From the NCBI RefSeq assembly GCF_036227485.1, contig NZ_CP109479.1, positions 1,054,001 to 1,118,000 of the forward strand: a stretch of 64,000 nt of DNA, given 5' to 3'. Under the pieces are notes generated by a model, which worked only from the letters and a program-made list of their open reading frames with translations, was not told the origin of the DNA and did no database searches. Below, one piece after another: positions 45,767-54,795 of this stretch. Positions within the stretch are counted from its first letter, which is position 1; the number at the start of each line of letters is the position of its first letter. Position numbers and translations under genes: made by a program. The stretch is from Streptomyces sp. NBC_01451. Lineage in GTDB: Bacteria; Actinomycetota; Actinomycetes; Streptomycetales; Streptomycetaceae.

Positions 45767-46534
45767 TCAGGCGTTCGGGTCGAACGCGATGCCCGCCGGC
45801 ATGGCCGACGCGAGGTGGGAGTTGAAGTTGCCGTCCTTGAGGCCGAAGTTGGCGCTGCCCCAGTCGGCGGCGGTCAGCTTGTCGCGGATGCCCGAGGGGT
45901 AGCCGTTCCAGCCGACGAGCGCCGGGAACTGCCAGGTTCCCTTGTGGTTCTCCGGCGGTTCGTCGTTGGTGTTCGCGAGGCGGAAGCAGTGCGTCCTGAT
46001 GCCGTCCTTGTGGTAGACGATCTTGGGGTGGGTGCCGTCCCAGCGGACCTGGTCGCGGGTGTGGATGCTGAAGCTGCCGTGGTTGGAGGTCGAGACGTAC
46101 TGCGCCACTCCGTCCCGTACCCACACCACCACGTGCTCCCAGTCGTGCCGGTGCCCGCCGATGCTGCTGCCCGGGACGGCCTGGTCCTTCTCGAAGTAGA
46201 GGCCGTAGATGATCGCGCACCAGCCGTTGTTGCACTTGTAGCGGGAGTAGCCGTTGGTGTTGTCGAGGTCGGAGGCGTCCCGGCACGAGCCGTTGAGCGC
46301 GCCGGTCGGGTTGAGGCCGCCGTTGAGGGTGCCCGTGGGGCCGATGGCGGGGGTGGAGTAGCAGCCGTCCGTGTCGTAGTCGTACGCCGGTTGGTACGTC
46401 TGCTCGGTGCTGTCCGCGTTGGCCGGCAGGGCTCCGGGCGGGGCGGCGAGGGCGGTGCCGGGAAAGGCGACGACCAGCGCCACCGCGCTGCCGAGGACGA
46501 GCGAGGCTCTGCGGGTGCGCACAGGTCTCTTCAC
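45767..46534 (-). CDS. Secreted NPP1/NLP-family protein
   Basis: The 255-residue protein has a signal peptide (1-30, FPGTALA|APP). The conserved NPP1 heptapeptide GHRHDWE is present at 127-133, followed by HVVVWV. Two Cys pairs (C58/C84 and C101/C106) and the metal-site acidic residues of the fold are also visible. NLPs of microbial pathogens bind plant sphingolipids and can be cytolytic, but many saprophytic Streptomyces carry a non-toxic homolog. It is monocistronic on sequence evidence, and the start is ATG 46534. Confidence 0.92.
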   Translation of the reverse strand: MKRPVRTRRASLVLGSAVALVVAFPGTALAAPPGALPANADSTEQTYQPAYDYDTDGCYSTPAIGPTGTLNGGLNPTGALNGSCRDASDLDNTNGYSRYKCNNGWCAIIYGLYFEKDQAVPGSSIGGHRHDWEHVVVWVRDGVAQYVSTSNHGSFSIHTRDQVRWDGTHPKIVYHKDGIRTHCFRLANTNDEPPENHKGTWQFPALVGWNGYPSGIRDKLTAADWGSANFGLKDGNFNSHLASAMPAGIAFDPNA

Positions 46535-46662
46535 GGGTGCCTCCTGATCGATGACGTCCGAGGGGACGAGCTCGGCCAGATTGGCATGCCCGTATCACGG
46601 ACGGGTCACTCGGAAGGCAAGGTTCAGGGGTGCCCGGCAGACGTCTTCGCCACCCCGGCCCG

Positions 46663-47574
46663 CTACTCCGGGGGCGTCGGAGTGTCGTGCGTCCGGTACA
46701 TCGCCTGTACGTCCAGCTCCAGTTGGACCGTCGGCCCGACCACCGCGATCCCCCGGGCCAGCATGGAACGCCAGTTGAGCGTGTAGTCCTCCCGGTGCAG
46801 CTCCGCCCGGGCGCGGGCGGCGCAGCGCAACTCCTCGCCGTAGCCGCCGTTCACGGACCCCAGGTAGGTCGTGTCCAGCGACATCGAGCGGCTCACCCCG
46901 TGCATCGAGAGCGAGCCCTGCACCACCCACTTCGCGCCCGCCCGGTAGGCGAAGCGTGAGCTCACGAAGTCGATGTACGGGAAACGCTCGACGTCCAGGA
47001 AGTCCGCCGACCGCAGATGGCTGTCCCGGGTCCGGTTCCCGGTCGTGATGCTCGACGCGTCGATACGGACCTGCACCCGGGACTCGGTCATCGTCCGCGC
47101 CACCTGGATACCGCCCTCGAACCGCTCGAAGCGGCCGTGCACATCACCCATTCCGACGTGCTTGGCGATGAACCGGATCGCGGTGTGCGGCGGGTCGAAC
47201 AGCCAGGTGCCGGGCACGGGGAGGTCCAGCAGCCGGGCGGGCTCCAGCTGGACGCGCTGCGTCGGGAGCATCACCCCGTCGAGGAGGTCGACCGTCTCGC
47301 GGTGCGGCGTCAGGCCCTCGGCGGAGATCATCAGGCTGTAACGGCCCGACGGCAGAATGGCGAGGAAGTAGCCGTACGGGTCCGTCGTACCGCGCGCCAC
47401 CACCTGGTGGGCGTCGGTCGCGCTCACGGTCACCTCGGCGCCGCCCATCGGCTGGCCCAGCGGGTCCAGCACCTCGCAGCCGAGCGAGCCCGCGCCGGGC
47501 GGGAGGGGAAGGGACAGACCCTCGCGATCGGAGACGCCTCTGGAACGCAGGCGCCTGAGCAGTGCGAGGGCCAT
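46663..47574 (-). CDS. YceI-family protein with carboxypeptidase-regulatory-like domain
   Basis: The 303-residue protein has two parts. Residues about 30-112 form a CarboxypepD_reg-like beta domain (GCEVLDPLGQPMGGAEVTVS, GYFLAILPSGRYSLMI). Residues about 118-300 are a YceI lipocalin-like domain (PGTWLFDPPHTAIRFIAKH, then GRFERFEGGIQV and NRTRDSHLRSADFLDVERFP). YceI proteins bind isoprenoid lipids. There is no signal peptide, so it is probably cytoplasmic. This domain fusion is known in Streptomyces but its role is not established. Confidence 0.88.
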   Translation of the reverse strand: MALALLRRLRSRGVSDREGLSLPLPPGAGSLGCEVLDPLGQPMGGAEVTVSATDAHQVVARGTTDPYGYFLAILPSGRYSLMISAEGLTPHRETVDLLDGVMLPTQRVQLEPARLLDLPVPGTWLFDPPHTAIRFIAKHVGMGDVHGRFERFEGGIQVARTMTESRVQVRIDASSITTGNRTRDSHLRSADFLDVERFPYIDFVSSRFAYRAGAKWVVQGSLSMHGVSRSMSLDTTYLGSVNGGYGEELRCAARARAELHREDYTLNWRSMLARGIAVVGPTVQLELDVQAMYRTHDTPTPPE

Positions 47575-47633
47575 GGGTTCACCTTTCTGTTCTTCTGCTG
47601 TGTGCCGTCAGGTTCGGATGAGGTACCGGTGGC

Positions 47634-48713
47634 TCAGTCCGTACCGGGCGCCGAGCCCCGGTACGCCGCCCGCAGCACACCGAGCACACCCTCGGGCGTG
47701 ACCTCGCGCGGGCTGGGGTAAGGCTGCCCGGTCGCCTGGGCAGCCGCAACCGTCAAATCGGCCTCGGTGAGGCCGAGTTCGGCGAGGGAGCGCGGGGCGC
47801 CGAGGCGTCCGGCCAGCTCCCACAGGGCGGTCGCGGCGTCGGCCGCGCCGCCGAGCGCACGGGCGACGGCCTCGGCCGCCTCCGGCGCCGCGGGCGCGTT
47901 GTAGGCCAGGGCGTACGGCAGGACGACCGTGTGGGTCTCGGCGTGCGGCAGGCCGAAGGTGCCGCCGAGGACATGGCAGAGCTTGTGGTGCAGGCCCATG
48001 GTGGTGGCACCCAGGCAGGAGCCGCACAGCCACGCCCCGTACAGGGCCCGGCCGCGCGCGTCCAGGGAGGCGGGGTCGGCGGCCACGTCCGGGAGCGCAG
48101 CGGCCATCGCCCGTACGCCCTCCTGCGCCATCAGGGAGACGAGCGGGGAGCCGTCGGGCGCGTACAGGGCCTCGACCGCGTGCGCGATCGCGTTGATGCC
48201 GCTCGTCACCGAGAGCGGGACCGGCAGCGAGAGGGTCAGCTCGGGGTCGTACACCACGCTGCGCGGCAGCACGGACCGGTCGCGGCCGGTGCGTTTCACG
48301 CCCTGCTCGGTCAGGCCCCAGACGGGGGTCATCTCCGAGCCGGAGTAGGTGGACGGCACAGCGATCAGCGGGAGCCCGGTGCGCAGCGCGACGGCCTTCC
48401 CGAGGCCGATCGCGCTGCCGCCGCCGACCGCCACACACCCGTCGGCGCCCGCGGCGAGCGCCACCTCGACGGCCCGGTCGGCGACGTCGACGGGTACGTG
48501 CATCCGTGCCTCGTCGTGCAGACCCGCCAGAGCAGGTCCGAGGGAGTCGGCGACCGCCTGCGCGGTGTCCTTTCCCCTCGCGCCGCACACCACCAACAGC
48601 CGTCGCAGACCGAGGCGTTCGGCCTCCCCGGCCGTCGCGGTCACGGCGGCCCCGGCCCGCAGGACGACCCGCATCGGCTGGGCCTCGTGGACGAAGTCCG
48701 TCGCACCGGTCAC
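47634..48713 (-). CDS. Maleylacetate reductase
   Basis: This is a 359-residue iron-containing alcohol dehydrogenase-fold enzyme. It has a NAD-binding stretch AVGGGSAIGLGKAVALRTG, PSTYSGSEMTPVWGLTE and the histidine-rich LHHKLCHVLGGTFGLPHAETH. These are hallmarks of maleylacetate reductases, which reduce maleylacetate to 3-oxoadipate. GTG 48713 overlaps the stop of the dioxygenase gene upstream. It completes the hydroxyquinol pathway: resorcinol or a phenol to hydroxyquinol to maleylacetate to 3-oxoadipate. Confidence 0.92.
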   Translation of the reverse strand: MTGATDFVHEAQPMRVVLRAGAAVTATAGEAERLGLRRLLVVCGARGKDTAQAVADSLGPALAGLHDEARMHVPVDVADRAVEVALAAGADGCVAVGGGSAIGLGKAVALRTGLPLIAVPSTYSGSEMTPVWGLTEQGVKRTGRDRSVLPRSVVYDPELTLSLPVPLSVTSGINAIAHAVEALYAPDGSPLVSLMAQEGVRAMAAALPDVAADPASLDARGRALYGAWLCGSCLGATTMGLHHKLCHVLGGTFGLPHAETHTVVLPYALAYNAPAAPEAAEAVARALGGAADAATALWELAGRLGAPRSLAELGLTEADLTVAAAQATGQPYPSPREVTPEGVLGVLRAAYRGSAPGTD

Positions 48714-49636
48714 GACTTCTCCCCCGACTTCTCCAGCACGAGGTCGAAGCGTGCGTGGCGGAAGGGGTTCGCGACGCCGAACTCGGCTGCCAGGGAAGGG
48801 TCGTCGGTCTCGGTGAAGTCCTGGACCAGGCTCTGCTTCACCGCGAACACGGCGTCCGAGTCGAGGTAGTCGCTGCCCGCCACGAAGATGTGGGTGGTGA
48901 CGGGCTCGTGGCCCTCGGCCGTGGCGATGAAGTGAATGTGGGCGGGGCGGTAGGGGTGCCGGCCGGTGGCGTGGAGCAGGCCGCCGACCGGGCCGTCCGT
49001 CGGGATCGGGTACGGGCTCGGCACGCAGGTGCGGAACCAGAAGCGGCCCTCCGCGTCCGCGGTGAAGAGCCCGCGGCCGTTGCCCGGCGGCTGGACGTCC
49101 GGCTGCTGGACGTCGTAGTAGCCCTCGGCGTCGGCCTGCCAGACGTCGAGTACCGCTCCGGGCAACGGAGTTCCGTCCCGGTCGAGCACCCGTCCGCTGA
49201 CCACGCACGGCTCACCGGTGCCCACCAGGTCGATGTCGGCGCCGAGTTCCCGTACCGGCGACTCGGTCATGTGGAAGGGCCCGAGCACGGTCGACTCGGT
49301 GGCGCCCGGGTCGCGGTGGCCGTTGAGGGTCTCCACGAGCATCGAGACGCCGAGGACGTCCGACAGGAGGATGAACTCCTGCCGGGTGTCGGTACAGGTC
49401 TGCCCGGTCGCCGTCAGGAAGCCGATGGCCCGCTCCCACTCCTCCATCGTCGGCTCGGTCTCCCGTACGAAGGCGTGGAGGTGCCGGGTGAGGGCGGTCA
49501 GCAGCTCGCGCAGGCGCGGGTCGGCGGTCCCGCGCATGCTGTCGACGACGGCCTCGGTGACGGCGGTGGTGAATCCGGCGCCCTCACCGCCGTCACCGCC
49601 CGCACCGCCGCCGCTCGTCCTGGGTTCAGTGGTCAT
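48710..49636 (-). CDS. Hydroxyquinol 1,2-dioxygenase (intradiol)
   Basis: This is a 308-residue non-haem Fe(III) dioxygenase. The N-terminal helical dimerisation domain is Dioxygenase_N (SMRGTADPRLRELLTALTRHL). The Fe ligands are recognisable: Y174 (GYYDVQ), Y209 (PSPYPIP), H233 and H235 (RPAHIHF). It opens hydroxyquinol between the hydroxyls to give maleylacetate; catechol or chlorocatechol are alternatives by sequence alone, but the neighbours favour hydroxyquinol. ATG 49636 was chosen with GGAGCGCGGA upstream. A Gly-rich stretch (SGGGAGGDGGEGAG) precedes the domain. Confidence 0.9.
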   Translation of the reverse strand: MTTEPRTSGGGAGGDGGEGAGFTTAVTEAVVDSMRGTADPRLRELLTALTRHLHAFVRETEPTMEEWERAIGFLTATGQTCTDTRQEFILLSDVLGVSMLVETLNGHRDPGATESTVLGPFHMTESPVRELGADIDLVGTGEPCVVSGRVLDRDGTPLPGAVLDVWQADAEGYYDVQQPDVQPPGNGRGLFTADAEGRFWFRTCVPSPYPIPTDGPVGGLLHATGRHPYRPAHIHFIATAEGHEPVTTHIFVAGSDYLDSDAVFAVKQSLVQDFTETDDPSLAAEFGVANPFRHARFDLVLEKSGEKS

Positions 49637-49658
49637 TCCGCGCTCCTCGTCCCGTACG

Positions 49659-51398
49659 TCAGGCATGTCCGAGGATCTGTCGCAGGGCGTCCGTCAGCAA
49701 CTGTTCGGCGTTCTCGGCCGCTTCGGCGTGTCGGAAGGCGACGAACCCGTCCAGGCGTACGAGGAGCACGCCCGCGTCGGACACCTCGCTGAGTCCGGCC
49801 CAGTCGCCGTACGGGTCCTCGTACTCCTGGCCGGGTCCGACGACGACCGTGACGATGTCGAGGGGCTGCGCCTTCGCCGCGTGCACCCAGGCGTCGCCGC
49901 CGATGCCGGTGAGGAGGGTGAAGCGGCCCCGGCCCACGGTGTCGAGGGTGGACAGGGTGCGGGTGCCGGAGGTGAGCCAGGCGTGCGGGAGTCTGGCGCC
50001 GGGGCGGGTGGAGGGCTGGTGGTGCAGTTCGGGGTCGCGGGCGAAGCCGGGGTCGGGGGTGCCGTCGGGGACGATCGCGGCGGACTCGTAGCGCTGGTTG
50101 AGGTCGACTCCGTGGGCGTTGAACTCGTACACCTTGGCGGCGATCGCCTCGCGCAGCCGGGCGCGCTGCTTCGCCGCCGCCTCCGTGGCGTCCTTGCGGG
50201 CGGCGATGTTGGCCCACAGCTCCTCCGGGGTCTGCGGGGAGAGCCCGTCGAGCGCCTCGAAGATCGGGGCGGTCTCGGCGATGGACTTGTTGGCGCGGGT
50301 GACGATCTGCCTGCCGACGGGGGCGCGTTCGGCGGTGTAGCTGTCGAGCAGCGAGGGGGCCGCGACGCCGTCGAGGACCAGTTTCAGCTTCCAGGCCAGG
50401 TTGTAGGCGTCCTGGATGGAGGTGTTCGAGCCGAGCCCGTTGGACGGCGGGTGCCGGTGGACGGCGTCGCCGGCGCAGAGGACGCGCCCGGAGGCGTAGG
50501 TCTCGGCGTACATCTCGTTGACCGTCCACGCCGAGGACGACCTGATGGTCACGGGGATGTCGTCGTCGCCGACGAGCCTGCGGACGATCGATTCCGCGTA
50601 CTCGGTGGTGAGGTCGGGGGCACCGGCGGTCACGTCGTAGCCCCAGACGATCATCCACTCGTTCCAGGGGCGGACGTTGCGGACGAGGCCCGCGCCGATC
50701 CCGCCGACGGTCGCACCGGGGGCCAGGACCCAGTAGAGGGTGGAGGGGCGGTGGGCCGTGTACCGGGTGAGGTCGGCGTCGAAGACGATGTTGATGCTGC
50801 CCGCGACGCCCATCTGGCCGCCCATGGGCAGTCCGGCGTCCTCGGCGACCTTGGAACGGCCGCCGTCGGCGCCGATCAGATAGCGGGCGCGGATCTCGTA
50901 CGTGTCCCCGCGCAGCCGGTCGCGGACGGTGACGGTGACACCGTCCGCATCCTGAGTGTGCGTCAGATACTCGGTCTGGAAACGGAGTTGGGTGCCGCGC
51001 GCGACGGCCGCGTCGACGAGGACCGGCTCCATCAGGTGCTGCGGCATGTCGCACATACGGGTGGGGCTGGCCAGTTCGTGCGCCGCTTGGACGAGCGGGT
51101 CGTTGCCCCAGGAGCGGACCCGGCCCAGCTCCTCGCCGGCCAGGCTCGTACAGAAGGTGGTGTTGCCCATCAGGTGCTGGGGGGTGGCCCTGGCGATCAC
51201 GTCCCGCTCCACGCCGAGGTCGCGCAGGACCTCCATCGTGCGCTGGTTGGTGATGTGCGCGCGGGGCGTGTCGGCGAGGCTCGCGTACCGGGTGACGACG
51301 ATGTTGGGCACGCCGTAGGTGCTCAGCGCGAGCGCGGCCGACGCCCCGGCCGGGCCGCTGCCCACGATCAGGACGTCGGTGTCGACAACGGTAGGCAC
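49659..51398 (-). CDS. FAD-dependent phenol/resorcinol hydroxylase (TfdB-like)
   Basis: This 579-residue class A flavoprotein monooxygenase has the Rossmann motif DVLIVGSGPAGASAALALS, DG motif YLIGADGGRSKVAED and GD motif LCAGDAVHRHPPSNGLGSNT, plus a thioredoxin-like C-terminal domain (about 410-570). It hydroxylates a phenolic ring next to the existing hydroxyl using NAD(P)H. GTG 51398 was chosen because GGAG sits seven bases upstream and the Rossmann fold begins shortly after. It is the first gene of the operon, with the intradiol dioxygenase 22 bp downstream. Confidence 0.9.
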   Translation of the reverse strand: MPTVVDTDVLIVGSGPAGASAALALSTYGVPNIVVTRYASLADTPRAHITNQRTMEVLRDLGVERDVIARATPQHLMGNTTFCTSLAGEELGRVRSWGNDPLVQAAHELASPTRMCDMPQHLMEPVLVDAAVARGTQLRFQTEYLTHTQDADGVTVTVRDRLRGDTYEIRARYLIGADGGRSKVAEDAGLPMGGQMGVAGSINIVFDADLTRYTAHRPSTLYWVLAPGATVGGIGAGLVRNVRPWNEWMIVWGYDVTAGAPDLTTEYAESIVRRLVGDDDIPVTIRSSSAWTVNEMYAETYASGRVLCAGDAVHRHPPSNGLGSNTSIQDAYNLAWKLKLVLDGVAAPSLLDSYTAERAPVGRQIVTRANKSIAETAPIFEALDGLSPQTPEELWANIAARKDATEAAAKQRARLREAIAAKVYEFNAHGVDLNQRYESAAIVPDGTPDPGFARDPELHHQPSTRPGARLPHAWLTSGTRTLSTLDTVGRGRFTLLTGIGGDAWVHAAKAQPLDIVTVVVGPGQEYEDPYGDWAGLSEVSDAGVLLVRLDGFVAFRHAEAAENAEQLLTDALRQILGHA

Positions 51399-51480
51399 GG
51401 GAGCACTCCAAACGGTGGACGGGCCGTGCCCGGGAACAGCCGGGCGGCCATCCATGATCGTGGAGCGGCACGGCCGTTCA

Positions 51481-51505
51481 CGGGTGTCTCAATTCGAGAC
51501 ACCCG
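51481..51505. promoter_or_regulatory. Perfect palindrome between the resorcinol operon and its regulator
   Basis: cgggtgtctc (51481-51490), aattc, gagacacccg (51496-51505): 10-bp perfect arms. TGTCTC-N5-GAGACA type sites suit a dimeric Fis-type HTH such as the one encoded by the divergent gene. It lies 83 bp upstream of the hydroxylase start. Confidence 0.8.
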
Positions 51506-51646
51506 GTACTTCCCGGTAGCTGTTCCAGTACCTGCTTCCGGTGTCTGTTCCGCTGTCGGTTCCGGTGCCACTTCCCGTGCCTGTTCGGCCGTTCTCGACA
51601 CCTCTTCGGCGGTTGCCGGGCCCGGCCCGATACGGTGAGTGGTGCC

Positions 51647-53392
51647 ATGACCACAGCCGAAGTGTCTCCTTCTCTCCTCCTGCTCAGTCAGGCACGCCAG
51701 CGGTTCCTGACCGGGCGCCCGCTGCCCGACGACGTCCCCGACGAGACCGTCGCGGCCTGGCGGCGCGCCCGCTTCCTCGGGGTACGGCACGACGTGCGTC
51801 AGGCCGACTCCGTCGACGGACCGGCCCTCGGGTCGGCGTTGCTCGCCGCGGCCCGGCCCGTCCTCGAACGGCTCGCCCCGGCCCTCGGCGGCCGGTCGGC
51901 GCTGCTGCTCACCGACGAACGGCTGCGGGTGCTGTGGACGGCGGGCGACGCGCCCGGAGGCGAGTTGCTCGGCGATCTGGCCGAGCGGGAGGTCGGGCAC
52001 AACAGCGCGGCGCTCGCCCTGCGCATCCGGCGGCGCGCCGAGGTGCACGGCCCCGAGCACTTCCTCGACGTGTGGCAGGACGTGTCGGCGGTCAGCGTGC
52101 CGGTGTTCGCCCCGGAGTCCGGCCGGCCCCTCGGCACGATCACGGTCGCCTCCGGACTGTGCGCCGACGCGGGTCCGCATCCGGACGCCGCCCTGGCGGA
52201 GGCGGCAGCGGCGGCGGTGGAGGCGGAGTTGCTGACCCGCTCCCGCGCGGCCGAGCGGGCTCTCCTCGACGCCTACGCACGCGCGGCGCGCGTACCGGGA
52301 GGCGGACAGAGCGGCGGGCAGGAGCGCGCGGTGGTGGCGCTGGACGGGCGCAACCGCCTGGTCAGCGAGGCGGCGGTACGGCTGGTGTCGCCGCAGGTGC
52401 TGGAGACGCTGGAACGGGGCGCGCGGGCACTGTTGCACTCGTCGGCGCCTGTCGAGTCGTACGACATCGCGCTGCCCGAAGGGGCGGGCTGCACCGCCGA
52501 GTTCCGTCCGGTGCGGGAACGGGGCGACGGCCGGGTGCTCGGGATCGTCGCCCTGCTGGAGCCGGTCGTGGAGGGGGCGGCGGTACGGGCGGTGCCGCGG
52601 CCGGTGGCGGGACGGCTGGCCGGGAGTTCGGTGCCGTGGCTCTACGCGGTCGGCCGGGCAGGGGAGTTGGCGCACGGCAGCGAACCGCTTCTGCTGACCG
52701 GGGAGCGCGGATCCGGCAAGACCGCGCTGGCCCGCGAGCTGCTGGGCGGCGCCGAGCCGCTGGTGCTCGACGCCGCCGAGGCACCGGAACTCGGTCTGGG
52801 CGAGGTCGAGTTGCCGAGGTCCCGCCCACTGCTCCTCCGGCACGCCGAGCGACTGGCCCAGTCGGATGTCGCCGCGCTGAACGGCCTCCTCGACGAGCGT
52901 CCGGACGTCCATCTGCTGACCACGTACACCCCAGGCGCTCCCCCGGGCCCCTGCCTTCAGCGGCTCCTGGACACGCTGGCCGCCCGCTCCGTGACCGTGC
53001 CGGCGCTGCGTGAACGCCCCGAGGACATAAGGGAGTTGCTCCCGGCCCTGGCTCCGAAGCCGGCCGCCGGGACACCGCCGCTCACCTGGACGCTGGACGC
53101 GCTGCGGGCGCTGGAGCGGTATCCGTGGCCGGGGAACCTCACCGAACTCGCCCATCTGGTGCGGACGTTGGCGGAGAACCGGCGGGTGTCGGGGCCGGTC
53201 GGGCGGGCCGAACTCCCGGACCCGGTAAGGGAAGGGCCCGCAGCGCGCCCGCTCAACCCGATGGAGCAGGCCGAGCGCACGGCGATCCTGGAGGCGCTGC
53301 GCCGCAACGGCGGCAACAAGGCCCGTACGGCGACGGCCCTGGGCATCGCCCGCGCGACGCTGTACCGGAAGCTGCGCGAGTACCGGGCCTGA
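51647..53392 (+). CDS. AcoR-like regulator with reduced AAA domain and Fis-type HTH
   Basis: This is a 581-residue activator candidate. A GAF-like sensory region (about 60-190, VGHNSAALALRIRRRAEVHGPEHF) is followed by a second sensory region. A shrunken AAA-like domain has Walker A LLTGERGSGKTALA but no GAFTGA loop for sigma-54. The C-terminal Fis-type HTH is GGNKARTATALGIARATLYRKL. Such sigma-54-independent relatives act on ordinary promoters in actinobacteria. The start is ATG 51647; GTG 51635 is an alternative. It diverges from the resorcinol operon, with a perfect palindrome in between, so an aromatic ligand is likely. Confidence 0.87.
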   Translation: MTTAEVSPSLLLLSQARQRFLTGRPLPDDVPDETVAAWRRARFLGVRHDVRQADSVDGPALGSALLAAARPVLERLAPALGGRSALLLTDERLRVLWTAGDAPGGELLGDLAEREVGHNSAALALRIRRRAEVHGPEHFLDVWQDVSAVSVPVFAPESGRPLGTITVASGLCADAGPHPDAALAEAAAAAVEAELLTRSRAAERALLDAYARAARVPGGGQSGGQERAVVALDGRNRLVSEAAVRLVSPQVLETLERGARALLHSSAPVESYDIALPEGAGCTAEFRPVRERGDGRVLGIVALLEPVVEGAAVRAVPRPVAGRLAGSSVPWLYAVGRAGELAHGSEPLLLTGERGSGKTALARELLGGAEPLVLDAAEAPELGLGEVELPRSRPLLLRHAERLAQSDVAALNGLLDERPDVHLLTTYTPGAPPGPCLQRLLDTLAARSVTVPALRERPEDIRELLPALAPKPAAGTPPLTWTLDALRALERYPWPGNLTELAHLVRTLAENRRVSGPVGRAELPDPVREGPAARPLNPMEQAERTAILEALRRNGGNKARTATALGIARATLYRKLREYRA

Positions 53393-53474
53393 GGAGGCCG
53401 GCCGCACAGCCCCGGGTCGGGTGGCACCGCCGTCCCGCCGACCGGCAACCGCACACCCCCCAGTGGTCCATATG

Positions 53475-53496
53475 TCCTGTCAAAGTATTGACAGGA
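53475..53496 (+). promoter_or_regulatory. Palindromic operator and -35 box before a Gfo/Idh gene
   Basis: tcctgtcaa-agta-ttgacagga, perfect 9-bp arms. The right arm contains a consensus -35 TTGACA (53488-53493), so a bound protein would block the promoter. The site lies 61 bp before the ATG at 53558. It shares the TGTCA/TGACA core with the LacI-type palindrome at 55883. Confidence 0.68.
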
Positions 53497-53557
53497 AAGG
53501 CCGACGGCACCGAGTGTGGGCGGGAAACGTTCTGGACCGGTCCAAAGAGGGGCTGTC

Positions 53558-54715
53558 ATGGCAAGTACGCTCGGTGTCGCCGTCGTGGGATTCGGCTGGA
53601 TGGGACGGGTGCACACCCAGGCGTACGTCCGCCTGCCGCACCACTTCCCCCGGCTGGGACTGCGGCCCGAACTGGTCATGGTCGCCGAGGAGGTGCCGGG
53701 CCGGGCCGAGGAGGCCGCCGCCCAGTTCGGGTTCGCGTCGACGGCCCGTGACTGGCGTGCCGTGGCCGCCGACCCGCGCGTGCAGGCGGTGAGCATCACC
53801 GCGCCGAACTTCCTGCACCGGGAGATCGGCGTCGCGATGGCCGAGGCGGGCAAGCACATCTGGATCGAGAAGCCGGTCGGCCTCACCGCGGCGGACGCCG
53901 GCGCGGTGGCCGACGCCGTCGCCAAGTCCGGTGTCCAGGGCACAGTCGGCTTCAACTACCGCAACGCGCCGGCCGTGGAGCGGGCCCGGCAGCTCATCGC
54001 GTCCGGCGAGATCGGCACGGTCACACATGTCCGCGTCCGCCTCTTCAGCGACTACGCGGCCCACCCGGACGGCGCCCTGACCTGGCGGTACGAGCGGGAG
54101 CGCGGCGGCAGCGGAGTGCTGGGCGATCTCGCCTCGCACGGCGTGGACCTGGCCCGCTTCCTGCTCGGCGACATCGCCGCGCTCACCGCCGACAGTGCCG
54201 TCTTCGTGCCCGAGCGGTCCCGTCCGACGGGCGCCACGGCCGGTCACACGCGGGCCTCGGGCGGCGAGCTGGGCCCGGTGGAGAACGAGGACTACGTCTC
54301 CTGCCTGCTGCGTTTCGCCTCCGGCGCCCGGGGGGTCCTGGAGGCGTGCCGGGTGTCGGTCGGCGAGCAGAACAACTACGGCTTCGAGGTGCACGGCACG
54401 AAGGGCGCGGTCTTCTGGGACTTCCGCCGGATGAACGAGCTGGGCCTGAGCAGCGGTACGTCGTACCAGGACCAGCCGGTCAGTACGGTGTTCGTCGGTC
54501 CGGGCGACGGGGAGTTCGGGGCGTTCCAGCCGGGGGCGGCGAACGCGATGGGGTACGACGACCTGAAGGTCATCGAAGCACACCGTTTTGTGCGGTCGGT
54601 GGCTGAAGGGACGCCTTACGGAGCCACGTTGACGGACGCGGTGCACAGCGCCGCCGCGCTGGACGCGATGAGCCGGTCCGTGGAGTCGGGGGCGTGGGTC
54701 ACGCTCGGGGCGTGA
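53558..54715 (+). CDS. Gfo/Idh/MocA-family oxidoreductase
   Basis: This 385-residue NAD(P)-dependent dehydrogenase has the Rossmann motif VAVVGFGWMGRVHTQAY and the family EKP motif with K105 (HIWIEKPVGL). The substrate side includes GTVGFNYRNAPAVERAR and LGDLASHGVDLARFLLGD, where the His-Asp pair is the usual catalytic site. The start is ATG 53558 with GAGGGG upstream. It probably oxidises a sugar or cyclitol. It ends convergently with the LacI gene, and the palindrome before its promoter suggests the same or a related repressor. Confidence 0.9.
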   Translation: MASTLGVAVVGFGWMGRVHTQAYVRLPHHFPRLGLRPELVMVAEEVPGRAEEAAAQFGFASTARDWRAVAADPRVQAVSITAPNFLHREIGVAMAEAGKHIWIEKPVGLTAADAGAVADAVAKSGVQGTVGFNYRNAPAVERARQLIASGEIGTVTHVRVRLFSDYAAHPDGALTWRYERERGGSGVLGDLASHGVDLARFLLGDIAALTADSAVFVPERSRPTGATAGHTRASGGELGPVENEDYVSCLLRFASGARGVLEACRVSVGEQNNYGFEVHGTKGAVFWDFRRMNELGLSSGTSYQDQPVSTVFVGPGDGEFGAFQPGAANAMGYDDLKVIEAHRFVRSVAEGTPYGATLTDAVHSAAALDAMSRSVESGAWVTLGA

Positions 54716-54795
54716 CGGACGGGGTGGCGGATGCGGTGTCGCGGCCGCGGGTCCGCCGTGGCCTGTCGCGTGGTTCCCCGTGTCCCTGAAGGCAC

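Noticed and set aside
51520..51600. Degenerate 'ctgttccggtgcc' repeats before the AcoR-like gene as an operator array
   Set aside because: Spacing and sequence vary too much; the perfect palindrome at 51481-51505 is the better candidate.
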